From assembly GCA_037893245.1 (NCBI GenBank), contig JBAIAA010000509.1, positions 62,001-126,000 on the forward strand: a stretch of 64,000 bases of DNA, written 5' to 3'. The DNA is from Crossaster papposus (taxonomy: Eukaryota > Echinodermata > Asteroidea > Velatida > Solasteridae). The notes under the pieces are model-generated. The model saw nothing but the letters and a program-made list of their open reading frames with translations, did not search any database and was not told the origin of the DNA. Of the stretch, positions 43,400-53,959 are shown piece by piece; the stretch's first letter is position 1; each line of letters starts with the position of its first letter. Position numbers and translations under genes: made by a program.

Positions 43400-44480
43400 A
43401 GACGTTCCCCTTTACGTTTGATTTGGTGATAGTTTGTATTTTTCAATATACTCCTCCTTGTTGGTCTTCCCCGATAATCCGTTCTTTAAAAATATCCTCC
43501 TCGCTAATAAAATTCTTCCCAATATTCCTTTTCTTATAACTATCTTCCTCGTTTTAATTGTACTTCTTGCACAATAATTCCTCTTGAAAATATCATCCTC
43601 GCTATAATCGTTAATCCTTTCCATTTTTCAATTTTTTTAATAATATGTCTTCCTCTATGTGAGGAATCTCCTTTCCAAGATTTTGTAATAAATAATATAA
43701 TTTAATAAATATTCTCGTATTGGTGATTTGTCTCACCAAATATTCTTTAAAAAATATCATCCCCGTCGTGATGATAAACCATTTCCAATATTCCTCTTCT
43801 ATAAAATGTTTTTCTCGATGTGATGAATAATCCTTTCCAATATTCTTTTATAAAATAATGTAAGTTTAAAATATCCTCGGAATAACGAATAGTCTCACCT
43901 ATTATTCTTCTTAAAAATATCATCCCCGCTGTAATGATTAACCATTCCCAATATTCCTTTTCTATGAAAACATCTTCCTCGCTGTAATGATTTACCATTT
44001 CCAATATTCCTTTTCTATGAAAATGTCTTCCTCGCTTTAATGAATAATTTATTCCCTATATCCCCTTTTCTATAAAAATGTCTTCGTCGATGTGATGAAT
44101 AATCCTTTCTAATATTCCTGTTTAAAATAATACAATTAAAAAAATTATCCTCGCTGTGATGATTGTCCCTCTCAATATTTCTTTTATAATAATATCCTGA
44201 TCCATGCTTTGATGGTTATTTTAACTATAATTCTTAGTTTCCAAAACTTTATATCCTCTTCGCTTTGATGGTCAATTGACCGAATATCCCTTTCCAATAA
44301 ATATTCCCCTCGCTATGATGGCTAATCTTTTCTCAATATTCCCTTCTAATAATATACTCCTAGTGTTGATGATTAGTTTACCGATGTACCTTACATGCCA
44401 CTATCGTCTTTTTCTGAAAATTCCTCCCCTAAGCATCCCTCCGAAAAATAATCCACCTAGCCGAAGAATTTAAATTCGTT
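43400..44480. repeat. Degenerate AT-rich tandem repeat region
   Basis: Words such as CCAATATTCCTTTTCTATGAAAA, TCTTCCTCGCTGTAATGA and AATAATCCTTTCCAATATTC recur at 40-90 bp spacing on the + strand. The region is strongly C/T-biased on that strand and has no gene. Confidence 0.6.
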
Positions 44481-44548
44481 ACTTTTTTAGTCACTGTTTA
44501 TGTTTTTTCTCTCTCTTTCTTTTCGCTGTTCCACCCTAATTATTCATA

Positions 44549-44671
44549 ATGACGGCCCTTGATGCGATTCTTAAAGATATTTTTGGCATCAGCGACAGTT
44601 ACCACCTCAGGCACAACGATATTTGTAAGCTTTACGCTTACGTTATTAATAATGAGTCTATACAAGATGCT
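44549..44671 (+). CDS. 5' part of a small ORF split by the pogo-like element
   Basis: ATG at 44549 opens MTALDAILKDIFGISDSYHL and RHNDICKLYAYVINNESIQD, 41 codons up to the transposon at 44671. A long pyrimidine tract precedes it. If the element is removed with one TA, the frame continues from 48912 for 20 more codons (MGTIFRLFGLLPRSLLLVRL) to TGA at 48971. The continuity of frame across the insertion suggests that the ORF existed before it. Function unknown. Confidence 0.35.
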
Positions 44672-44684
44672 ATATAGGGTAGGT

Positions 44685-44912
44685 GCAGGTAATATGGGCC
44701 CATTAACATAATTTGCATAAAGATAGATAAAATCATTCTAAAGAAACATTGGTTATTGGAATCAGTAACAACTACCCTTCCTTTTGATGATATAATTTAA
44801 ACCATGTTGTATCCATTTATGACAGTTACATTCAAATTATGACGTCATCACCAAAGGTCCCATATTACCTGCAGTGCAGGTAATATGGGACGGTGTGTGC
44901 AGGTAATATGGG
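44685..44912. promoter_or_regulatory. Repeated GCAGGTAATATGGG sites at the left transposon end
   Basis: The 14-mer GCAGGTAATATGGG occurs at 44685-44698, 44876-44889 and 44899-44912 and in reverse at 44859-44872. Near the right end it is at 48885-48898 and, with one change, at 48867-48880. These are likely transposase-binding sites. A CRE palindrome TGACGTCA lies at 44840-44847. Confidence 0.6.
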
Positions 44913-45224
44913 ACAGTGATTCCAAGACATGGTAGTGATATTAAAATTGCTTTGCATAACTGGAATTTATTTTCAAATGCAATTTCATTCCTTGAATGTA
45001 CATAAAATTGCTCTATCACATCTGCATTTTATTTAAAACTGTAACAACAAAATTATGTTGGGTTATGGTTTAACTTACATGTAAATGTAAAAAATGCTAT
45101 TTCACACCTGTAAATTAAAATTGCTGTCATAATCTGCAATGCTTTGATTAAATATTGTTTTGTTAAAATTGCTAACGCACACCTAGAATTTGTTTTAAAT
45201 TATAACAATACAATTCATACTTGT

Positions 45225-45960
45225 AATTTATTTAAAACTGTAACAGCACGTATTGTGTTGTGAAGTAGCATTGGAATGATATTAAAATTGCACAACTATA
45301 ATTTGTTTAAACTCCAACAACATATTTCACACCTGTAATTTATTTAAAACTGTAACAGCACGTATTGTGTTGTGAAGTAGCATTTGAATGATATTAAAAT
45401 TGCACAACTATAATTTGTTTAAACTCCAACAACATATTTTACATCTGCAATTTATTTAAAACTGTAACAGCACATATTGTGTTGTGAAGTAGCATTTGAA
45501 TGATATTAAAATTGCACAACTATAATTTGTTTAAACTCCAACAACATATTTCACACCTGTAATTTATTTAAAACTGTAACAGCACGTATTGTGTTGTGAA
45601 GTAGCATTTGAATGATATTAAAATTGCACAACTATAATTTGTTTAAACTCCAACAACATATTTTACATCTGCAATTTATTTAAAACTGTAACAGCACATA
45701 TTGTGTTGTGAAGTAGCATTTGAATGATATTAAAATTGCACAACTATAATTTGTTTAAACTCCAACAACATATTTCACATCTGCAATTTATTTAAAACTG
45801 TAACAGCACATTATTGTGTTGTGAAGTAGCATTTGAATGATATTAAAATTGCACAACTATAATTTGTTTAAACTCCAACAACATATTTTACATCTGCAAT
45901 TTATTTAAAACTGTAACAGCACGTATTGTGTTGTGAAGTAGCATTGGAATGATATTAAAA
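45225..45960 (+). repeat. 112-bp satellite inside the pogo-like element
   Basis: About 6.5 units at a period of 112 bp, each with TGTAACAGCACGTATTGTG, GAATGATATTAAAATTGCAC and TTTAAACTCCAACAACATAT. Alternate units carry CACACCTG or TACATCTG at one site, giving a dimeric higher-order pattern. More diverged units precede it from about 45000. Confidence 0.88.
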
Positions 45961-46139
45961 TTGCTATTTCAGTTTCACACCTGGGCCCAATTTCAATGTG
46001 CTGCCTTCCGCAAGCGAAAAATCGGCGCTTACGGTAGCAGATAATTATATGCTTACGGCCAGCCAATTTTGGTTAATGCACGTGTCTACACTTAATTTCA
46101 CACACTGCATCTCTGTCAATCAATCAGAATATTATGACG

Positions 46140-46300
46140 ACATGTTATGAGCCTTGTTCAGACACGAATCCAGGGGGGGGGGGGGGGGGGGGGGGCGGGG
46201 GGGGGGCAGTCGAGGGGTCCAGACCTCCTTTCGGGGGATGAAGAAGTACCCCTGACACCCCCCCCCCTTAAAAAAAATCCTGGATCCGCCCCTGATGTTA
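46140..46300. repeat. G-run/C-run foldback
   Basis: CACGAATCCAGGGGGGG (G-run about 46172-46208) is partly mirrored by CCCCCCCC...AAATCCTGGATCCGCCCCTG. Likely a small insertion inside the transposon, and hard to sequence accurately. Confidence 0.5.
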
Positions 46301-46332
46301 ACAACCATTGTATTCAGTTCTATGAGTAAAAG

Positions 46333-48126
46333 TTACTCTTCACAGTCTTCACAAAGAAAGTTTTCTTTTCCACAGGCTCCAGCACAGTCCTCGTGCGACC
46401 AGGATCCACAGATTTGACATTCGATCCAGTCAACTTCAACCTGGTCTGCATCAAAATAAAATCCTCCACAATAGTGGCAAAAATTGTGAGGATCTTGATC
46501 TGCAGTTTTAGGCACTTCCTGTGTTGGTCGCTGTGACTTGGACACTTTTGCTTTCTTGACTGCCTTTCCTTTGTCGCTTACTGGTCTTGATTTGCTTTTG
46601 GTCTTGGAGGTTTGTCTCTTTTGTTCACTTTCTTTCACTTCATTGACATACTCATCAGTGGTAAGCTCCCCGGACGTTTGTTTACGTCTGTTGTTTGATT
46701 TCTGTGGGCGATTCACTGTCGGAAGAGGTTGAAGCTGTCTGAAGGACACCCCGCTGGTGCTTGGTTGATCTTCTGCAGAGATTGGCCGAGTAACTTCCAT
46801 ACTCACAGCAGCAGTGGGTGGTGGAGCAGCTGTAGTTTTAGTTGGTGTTGGCACATCAACCTCACTGTCAGAGTCTGTGTCCATCGCTTCTGCTGGTTGT
46901 AGATGGTCAGGGATCTCCCTTTCAGTTGTCTCCGATGGTGCATAAGCTTCATCTGAAATCACATCAGGGTTGAAGGGATAGATGCCACACGCACGGAATC
47001 CTGAGATGGCATTTGCTGTGTTAGCTGTCTTTCCCCAAGCAGCTGTGAAGAGGGACCCAAATCTGTACTTGGTGATGCTTAACTCTGGGTTCCTTCGCTT
47101 GAACAAGTTAGTGACAGTTTGGAAATTGCTCTTCAAACTCTTGTATACAGATCTGTCAAGCGGCTGGAGGTACTTGGTCGTGTGGGCAGGCAAGCACAGT
47201 AGTATTATATCATTGCTTATGCAATATTTCAATACCTCTGTGCTCTTGACATGCGATGCATGGCCATCTATTATAAGAAGTACCTTGCCGGGCACTGCAT
47301 GCATTCGAAAAAATTTCAGCCACTCCAAGAAAATGTCCATGTTGATGTAGGAAGTATCCGACATGGCAAGTTCTGCACCTGGTGGAAGCCCATCTTTGAA
47401 TTCTTCCTTCTTTCTCTTCCCCTTCATGATGACATACGGGGGTATGAAGTGCCCCGAAGCACTGCAGCATCCAACGACAGTTACATTTTCCCCCCTTTCT
47501 GTGTCTGTTATAGTTACAACTGATCTTTTGCTCTTCTGGGCTAGTACCGTTCCTGGTCTGTTGATCATCGGTAGGCCTGTCTCATCTACATTGTATATCT
47601 TGTGTGGGGCTTGATGCAGTCCCTCTCTATCAAGTACCTCTCCGAGCCTTTCAAAGTGCTTGGATACCTCTGTCCTGTTCATGCCACTGGCACGTGACTT
47701 AGAAAGTCCTTCAGCCTTCCTTGGGACAATGTTAGGATGACGTTTTAGAAAACCAACAAGCCAGTAACGTCCAGCCATTTGTCTTTCAACATTAAACTGA
47801 TGTGAAAGAGAGTTTTTTTCGGCATATTCATATGCAAGTACACGAACATCTCGACGGCTTAGACCATAGCCGCGTGCCTCCATTTGAAGAATTACTACTG
47901 CTAATTCATCTTCACCTTCCCCTGTTAAGGTAGGCTTTCTGCCAAGAAGTATTGAAGCATTAGTACTGTCTTTCAACTTTCGATGGAGTGTTGATTTTGG
48001 AACGTTGAATGTTTTTGATGCGATCGTCATGCCCATCTCCTTGTTTTTACATGCAGTGATGGCCCTCTGCATGTCTTCGGGTGACCAGGAAGCACGGGTT
48101 GATTTCCGCACATATTTCGACGGCAT
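46333..48126 (-). CDS. pogo/Tc5-like transposase with C-terminal PHD-like finger
   Basis: 597 codons from ATG 48126, which is preferred over the ATG at 48159 because TTTTTTTTATTCAG directly before it looks like a splice acceptor for a 5' UTR intron. Residues 14-55 form a psq-type helix-turn-helix (SWSPEDMQRAITACKNKE). A CENP-B/Tc5-type helix-turn-helix follows to about 150. The DDE_1 catalytic domain has Asp181 (NVDETG), Asp287 (IIDGHASH) and Asp324 (LQPLDRSVYK), a DD36D triad. A basic, proline/serine-rich linker leads to a C-terminal C4HC3-like finger (CHYCGG, ECQICGSWSHEDC, LCEDCEE). All catalytic residues are present and there are no stops. It cuts and pastes its own element at TA sites. 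Related host-gene names are jerky/tigger-derived. Confidence 0.92.
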   Translation of the reverse strand: MPSKYVRKSTRASWSPEDMQRAITACKNKEMGMTIASKTFNVPKSTLHRKLKDSTNASILLGRKPTLTGEGEDELAVVILQMEARGYGLSRRDVRVLAYEYAEKNSLSHQFNVERQMAGRYWLVGFLKRHPNIVPRKAEGLSKSRASGMNRTEVSKHFERLGEVLDREGLHQAPHKIYNVDETGLPMINRPGTVLAQKSKRSVVTITDTERGENVTVVGCCSASGHFIPPYVIMKGKRKKEEFKDGLPPGAELAMSDTSYINMDIFLEWLKFFRMHAVPGKVLLIIDGHASHVKSTEVLKYCISNDIILLCLPAHTTKYLQPLDRSVYKSLKSNFQTVTNLFKRRNPELSITKYRFGSLFTAAWGKTANTANAISGFRACGIYPFNPDVISDEAYAPSETTEREIPDHLQPAEAMDTDSDSEVDVPTPTKTTAAPPPTAAVSMEVTRPISAEDQPSTSGVSFRQLQPLPTVNRPQKSNNRRKQTSGELTTDEYVNEVKESEQKRQTSKTKSKSRPVSDKGKAVKKAKVSKSQRPTQEVPKTADQDPHNFCHYCGGFYFDADQVEVDWIECQICGSWSHEDCAGACGKENFLCEDCEE

Positions 48127-48865
48127 CTGAATAAAAAAAATATCAAACAAAAATAACAATTACCCACACCTACCTACCTAGGCCTATAAATTAATAGTTC
48201 TGAATAAATATCACTTATTATATGCCCTAACAAATAAAAAATAACACCGCACAGTGAGTCAAGACACATATCATCATGACAGGTAAACAAACCCTGTCCG
48301 CCATTTTGGGCGTCCCATATAAGGTTGTTTCACGTTCCGCGGCCATCTTGGATTCAGCGCAAAAAGGGGTACACAACTTACCCGGATGATAGCGTGTTTA
48401 TATGGGTGTTCCCCTCTCCTACATGTAGTAGGCCTACAGAGGGCGCTCTACTGAGCATGCGCAACTGGAACGTGAAACAACCTTATTACCTGCACCTTGT
48501 TGCGCTATCGGAGCTCCCATTCAACGCATAATAAATCCTAAAACAATTATACACAGGACCCCACACCCTCAATACAATCAAAACACTTCATAAGCATCCT
48601 AAATATGTCAAGAATTCAGCTCACCCTCTGGTCAGTTTTTAATATCAGTACATTCCATGAAATATCTATTTTTAGATCAGAGCAAAAAAATACTGTCAAC
48701 TTAACATACCTTGTCAGATTTTAATTATTTCTTTACCGAGATCTCCGTTCCCGAACAAATCAGCCATGTTGGCAGCGATGGCAATGAGTTATCGCAACTA
48801 TTGAGGGCGCTATTTCTTGTCTCTGAAGCTTTATAGTTAAATAGGCGCCGAATTTAATTCATGCG
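48127..48865. other. 5' region of the transposase gene inside the element
   Basis: It contains the probable 5' UTR intron (acceptor at 48127) and promoter. There are GC-richer patches, including GCGGCCATCTTGG near 48339 (a YY1-like core). No other gene. Confidence 0.4.
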
Positions 48866-48911
48866 TCCCATATTACCTTCAGTCCCATATTACCTGCACC
48901 TACCCTATATA

Positions 48912-48973
48912 TGGGCACGATTTTTAGATTGTTCGGCTTGTTGCCAAGGTCGTTGCTTTTGGTGCGACTCTGA
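48912..48973 (+). CDS. 3' part of the split small ORF
   Basis: It continues the frame of 44549-44671 when the element and one TA are removed: 20 codons ending at TGA 48971-48973. Leucine-rich end (LLPRSLLLVRL). Low certainty. Confidence 0.28.
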
Positions 48974-49244
48974 CTCTAATTCTGAATCTTAAACAATTTC
49001 ATATTCCTGTACCTCGCCAATTTACTTTGATTTACCAATTATAATTATATAAATATCATACTATAGGGTTTAAAAATGTTTGACTTGCCTTCACTTTAAT
49101 AATGTTTTAGGTCCATACTCTTACATTTTCTAATATCCATCGGTTTACTTTTTGTTTTATCTCACCCTTATAATTTTTTAATAATTTATAAATACCGTTA
49201 CAGCTCTTATTATTATTTCTTTTTACTTATTTCCCCTAAGACTC

Positions 49245-50030
49245 TAGCCCTTTTTGACGCTAGGAGCTCAGCTTCATTGACCTTAGGACTTTTTTGTTAA
49301 GACTCTCGGCTTTATTGACCCTATAACTCTCGGCTTTATTGTCCCTAGGACTCAATAATTGATATCCCTATCTAATCTCATCCCCAACCTACTCACTCCT
49401 CTCTAGTATTAATACGACGGATATATTTAGAGCGTGACCTTATTTACCCTATGATTCTCGACTTTATTTACTACTTTCGACTTTATTTACCCTAAGACAC
49501 TCGGCTTTATTGACCCTAGGACTCTCAACTTATTGACTCTAGGCCATATTGACCCTGGGACTCTAGATCTTATTGACCCTAGGACTCTGTGCTTTATTGA
49601 CCCTATGACTCCCAACTTGTCGATCCTATGACTCTCAACTTATTGACCCTAAGATTCTGGGCTTTATTGACCCTAACTAAGACTCTGGGCCTTAATGACC
49701 CTAGGATTTTCAACTTACTGACCCTAAGATTCTGGGCCTTATTAACCCTATGGGCTCTCTACTTATTGACCCTATTACTCTCAACTTATTGACCCTAGGA
49801 CTCTGGGCTTTATTGACCCTATGACTCTCAACTTATTGACCTTAGGACTCTGGGCCTTATTGACCCTAGGACTCTGGGCTTTATTGACCCTAGGACTCTG
49901 GGCTTTATTGACCCTAGGACTCTGAACTTATTGACCCTAAGATTCTGGGCTTTATTGACCCTAACTAAGACTCTGGGCCTTAATGACCCTAAGATTTTCA
50001 ACTTACTGACCCTAAGATTCTGGGCCTAAA
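49245..50030 (+). repeat. Minisatellite, TTATTGACCCTAGGACTCTGGGC unit
   Basis: About 30 degenerate units of 20-24 bp. GGACTCTGGGCTTTATTGACCCTA and variants (CTCAACTTATTGACCCTA) alternate. The words GACTC and TTATTGACC give a strong C/T versus A/G strand bias. No gene. Confidence 0.82.
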
Positions 50031-50522
50031 TCATCCCAACTGCGGCGCTTCGATTGCCTATTGATTTCACACAAACGCCTTGCGCTACTGCGCCTTTTTA
50101 TGATATTTTGCTTTTTATGATATAGTCCACGTTTTTTATAACTAATCCTCATAGTACTCCTTTCTTTAATTTATTCTCAGCTCTATGATAATTATAATTA
50201 TATAGAAAATTCATGCTATAAATACCATCCTTACTGTAATAATTAATCATTCGCAATTTTCTTAATAAAAAGGAAATCCACTCCGTTATGAAAATTAGTT
50301 CACCAAACACTCCTTCCAATAAAAACTAAATAAATTAATATATAAAACATCCTCGCTGTGCTGTATTTTTACTTTATAATGCATCTGATTTTGTTTAGAT
50401 AATTTCTAAAAATGCTTTTACTGTTCATTTTATTTATTTTATTTTAGAACGTTGATGCACCTTCGTTTTTTAATTAAACCTTTATTTTATACTCTAATTT
50501 ATATTACAAATAGTCCGGATAA
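50031..50522. other. AT-rich spacer, no gene
   Basis: It retains the TCCTCGCTGTGCTG-type words of 43400-44480, suggesting that the two stretches flanking the pogo-like element were once continuous. Confidence 0.35.
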
Positions 50523-50954
50523 TATAGGTTTTCCCGGACGATATCGCAAAATGTGCACACTCATTTGTAAAATATGTATTCAATTTCGCGCTGAATTTCA
50601 GAACGACGTATATCCGAGTTTCATTTTCGCAAAAACGAGCATTCAAATAAATGAATGTGCTTAGCGTTTCATTTAAACGATTACAAATACGTGATTGGGC
50701 TTTCGGTTTGACGTATGCGTGGCCGATTATTAAGAGTGTGCAATCTATTTCGCAGCAAATCGATTTTTCATGGTGTCACGGCCTGAATTGAATATTCTTT
50801 TTCATTTGTTATAATTTAAATTCGCATATTCTGCGTTCAATTTCAATAAAGTACATATGGCTATATAACTCACGATACAACTTGGATTAAATCATTAATA
50901 AATCAATGTATCGTGGGACTAATTGATCATTTATGTGTTGGCTCTTAAATTAAT

Positions 50955-51115
50955 TTTAACCCTAACCATCCCAAATCCTCCAAAATCCTCTTGGCAAATT
51001 GGAGGTTTTTGCAGGAATGAGGTCACTTGGAAGTTGATGCTTCAGATGAATTTGCAGGATTGAGGCTACTTAGGAATTTATCCAAATGAGGATTTTGAAG
51101 AATTGAGGTTATTTT
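50955..51115 (-). repeat. Copy of the 18050-18600 repeat, inverted
   Basis: AAATCCTCCAAAATCCTC, TTTGCAGGATTGAGG and TTATCCAAATGAGGATTTTG are the reverse complement of words at 18340-18600. Confidence 0.55.
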
Positions 51116-51164
51116 GTTTTTGTTAATGACTTCTCTATCATTTTATCAGTTCAATTGTCTAGGC

Positions 51165-51317
51165 CTATCCGTTAATGAATTGTCCACCAAGACATGAGTG
51201 GTTGATGTCCAGTCTATTTGCTACATCTAAGTAGTCCGCGTTGTCGGCCTCAAAGGCATCGATAAGACTATTTCGATCAACGTCCGAGACTCGTCTGTAT
51301 CTCCCTCTTGCAGCCAT
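51165..51317 (-). pseudogene. N-terminal HTH fragment of a transposase
   Basis: ATG at 51317 opens MAARGRYRRVSDVDRNSLID, then AFEADNADYLDVANRLDINH, and stops after 50 codons. The RGRYRR...DR..LI.AFE....DYL.VA..L.IN pattern resembles the N-terminal helix-turn-helix of Tc1/IS630-like transposases. It ends where the recognition helix should continue, and no catalytic part follows, so it is a truncated remnant of the element at 50523-51825. Confidence 0.55.
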
Positions 51318-51825
51318 TATTGGAAACTTTAGCGGGAATAAAGTAAAGTCTAGCTATATGATGCGATCGTGGCAAATGCTGAGCAAAGACAGATTTTTTT
51401 CTTTCAACTTAGTGGTTTATATAGCATTTATTTTGTAGTTTCAAAGACGAGACCACCTGGTTTAATTCCCCATATGTTACTTTTGATAACACATATGATT
51501 CCAATGCTTGACCAGGCATACAAATGCGTAGAAAATCGGCTGCACATTTAGCGAAATTGATTGTTGATAAATTAAAAGGAAAACATGATTGCGGGTGTGC
51601 ATTCAAATTCGCGCTAAAATGAACTATCAATATACTAAATTCAGTGCACATTCGGGAAATCGTGTGATGATTTCTTACGACTGGATGCATCATTATGCAA
51701 AAACGAATTATATATTGTTAAATAGAAAACGGGAATGTGAACGTTCATACTATTTCGCACGAAAACGAATGCACCAGTTACAAATTTATGTGCACATTTT
51801 GCGATATCGTCCGGAAAAACCTATA

Positions 51826-52402
51826 ATAACACGTCATTTGTACAGTTATAAAACTAAAATAAATTATTGATTCCTGACAAATACAGATTATCGTTCGTCT
51901 TTTTGTTCAGTTTGTTATCATCTTTTTGTCTATAAACTTTCGTATTCCCTCGTGCCGGGTTTGGCAGTGATTGGATCTTTATAACTGGTCGTCAAGCTCG
52001 TTAAATGGCACTTCCCGAACGGTTTTTAAAAACCCCCTTTCTCCACGGGGATCGTCTGATCGTCTAGCGTATCGTGAGGTACGTTTAGGGACAGCTATAT
52101 GGACTTCAGGTTTGTGGCGCTATAAATAAAAATACATTCATGATTGGATTTGTTGAACTTGTAGATGTGGCCGGACATGAGGTAAAACTACTGGACGAGG
52201 AGGACGACGTCGCAGTTACATCGCTGATCAGAGTTGAGTGGGATTGCACGGAATCTGAGAATGAGAAATGAAAAAGACATTTTTAAAATAACTTTTGAAA
52301 TTACTTTTAAAATAGCTCAAAAATATAAATGGTGTAAGAAAAGAATGTGAACAAACCTCACAATCAGAAATGAAATTTATGACCCATGTATAAATGAAAT
52401 GC
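51826..52402. other. No gene recognised
   Basis: One short open stretch near 52142-52271 (IGFVELVDVAGHEVKLLDEE) looks protein-like but lacks splice evidence. Confidence 0.3.
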
Positions 52403-52627
52403 TTAACCGGTTCGCGCCGGATATCGTATATAAACGCAAAGTTTCCCCAAATTCAAAACGGATGACGCATAAACACGCCAAGTTTAAGTTCGGAAATGTC
52501 TGTCAGCAGCGAGCAAGGCCGGAAATGCGTGGGTGTGCTTCCCGGCACTATCGGTCTGAACCCAGTTAAAAATAATCCCGCCCCTCGGCTCGGTAATGTA
52601 AAAATAATCCCGGCGCGAACTGGTTAA
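52403..52627. mobile_element. TTAACCAGTTCGCGCCGG-family MITE, copy 3
   Basis: TTAACCGGTTCGCGCCGG and CCGGCGCGAACTGGTTAA ends with TTAA on both sides. The interior is the reverse complement of 3117-3358. Confidence 0.78.
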
Positions 52628-52895
52628 TGACTTCTGATGATGACTAATAATATGACTCGGAATGTATTTTCCATGCGCTTTACGATAAATCTGAACCTGC
52701 ATGTTTTTCAACCTCTGTTGTTATTTTGGAACTTAATTCATCCTGACTTAATCGACTATAGATAATGGATTAATGGGTGTATGGTCATGCTTTGTTATAC
52801 AAGAATACCAGTATTCTTATTATATTTATGTATTTTTTTTCAGTCGCTTTGAGATTACATATAAAACCAATTAAAACCCATTTTAGTTACTCTTG

Positions 52896-53209
52896 GGCCA
52901 AATTAAAAAAAACATGTTTAGCGTACTGCCTTTAAAAAAAAAGGAGGCCTTTTTTTTTTAATTGCCGCTCGACACATTTTTTAAGACAACCTGCCGGGCT
53001 ATTTTTGAAGATGGTCTCCAACAGACGTACCGCGTACGTACTAATTGACTTTTTCTATAGCATGTACACAGTGATGCTGAAGTCTAAAAATACGATCTTA
53101 TTTTTTTCAATTTTTTCCCCGGTTTTTTTTTAAAACAAAAGAAAAAAGGAGGCGGCCTCAAAAAGAAAGCAGACGGGAACGCTAAACATGATTTTTTTTT
53201 GTATTGCCT
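52896..53209. mobile_element. GGCCAAATAAAAAAA-ended element, copy 2
   Basis: GGCCAAATTAAAAAAAACATGTTTAGCGT at the left and AACGCTAAACATGA...GCCTTA at the right. Shares AGGAGGCC and ATGTACACAGTGATGCT with 23412-23911. Confidence 0.65.
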
Positions 53210-53563
53210 TATGTTGAGAAAGTGAATTGTACTTCAATCTGCATTGAAGGTAAAAAATGAGCAAACATAACATTATCTGCATATATCTTTGCTAAACAAT
53301 TCACTCAAAAAGCTTCATCGTTTGCAAATTAGTTAAGTATTTTAATCTATAAACGTGTGGATGCATGTGACGTACCTTAACATGTTATCACACAATTATT
53401 TACGCCATTATCAAATCAGTTCTCAATAAAATTTAGGTTATTATTATTGTTAATATTATTGTAAATGTTAATTATTATTAAATGTTTGTTATATTATTGT
53501 TTTGTTAATTAAAGGTTTTGAAATGTACATGTATATTAATGAAGATCAATGGCTAGACATTAT

Positions 53564-53733
53564 GGCCGAGTTCGGGCGGTCTGTTCTTGACACGCGAACT
53601 CTGTTCTCGCGCTCGAACGGCGGTAACGCGACCCGTGAACATTGCACTCGGAACAAGAACACACACCACCTATCCTTCAGGGTTTTGCAAGAACAAGTTA
53701 CGCGTGTCAAGAACAGACCGCCCGAACTCGGCC
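53564..53733. mobile_element. MITE with perfect 33-bp inverted ends
   Basis: GGCCGAGTTCGGGCGGTCTG, continuing TTCTTGACACGCG (53564-53596), is exactly mirrored at 53701-53733. 170 bp in total, GC-rich and non-coding; recent by its perfect ends. Confidence 0.85.
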
Positions 53734-53959
53734 TAAAGGCGCCTTAAGCCTGCCGAGGAGCGCAGCATGCAGCAGCCTCGCCACCACGGGCGCGCGTTCC
53801 TTCATTAGTAACCCCTCATCACCTAGGCGCTTTCGTCATGTAGCTTTGACATCGCGCACTCTGTCAGTGTTGGGTCCCTGTCTTCTGCTAAGTGCCAAGT
53901 GTGTTGGTTCTTGATGTCGACCCCTGTGTCTTTTAGGTCTCTGTTCACCATTTTCAGTC
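53734..53959. other. Non-coding stretch before the decayed LINE
   Basis: May include the 3' end of the decayed retrotransposon that follows on the minus strand. Confidence 0.3.

Larger units (their letters stand above)
44671..48911. mobile_element. Intact pogo/Tc5-like DNA transposon, 4.2 kb
   Basis: Perfect terminal inverted repeats read TATATAGGGTAGGTGCAGG with TAATATGGG following, on both ends, including a TA target duplication whose exact limits are blurred by TATATA. It encodes a full-length transposase on the minus strand (46333-48126). Subterminal copies of GCAGGTAATATGGG and a 112-bp satellite lie between the left end and the gene. Perfect ends plus an intact ORF suggest recent mobility. 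Confidence 0.88.
50523..51825. mobile_element. TA-flanked element with 38-bp inverted ends and an HTH remnant
   Basis: The left end TATAGGTTTTCCCGGACGAT, continuing ATCGCAAAATGTGCAC, is mirrored at 51825 with one mismatch in about 37 bp. Dinucleotide TA at both limits fits a Tc1/mariner-like target. Inside is a minus-strand DNA-binding fragment (51165-51317) and repeat sequence shared with 18050-18600. Length 1.3 kb, non-autonomous. Confidence 0.72.
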
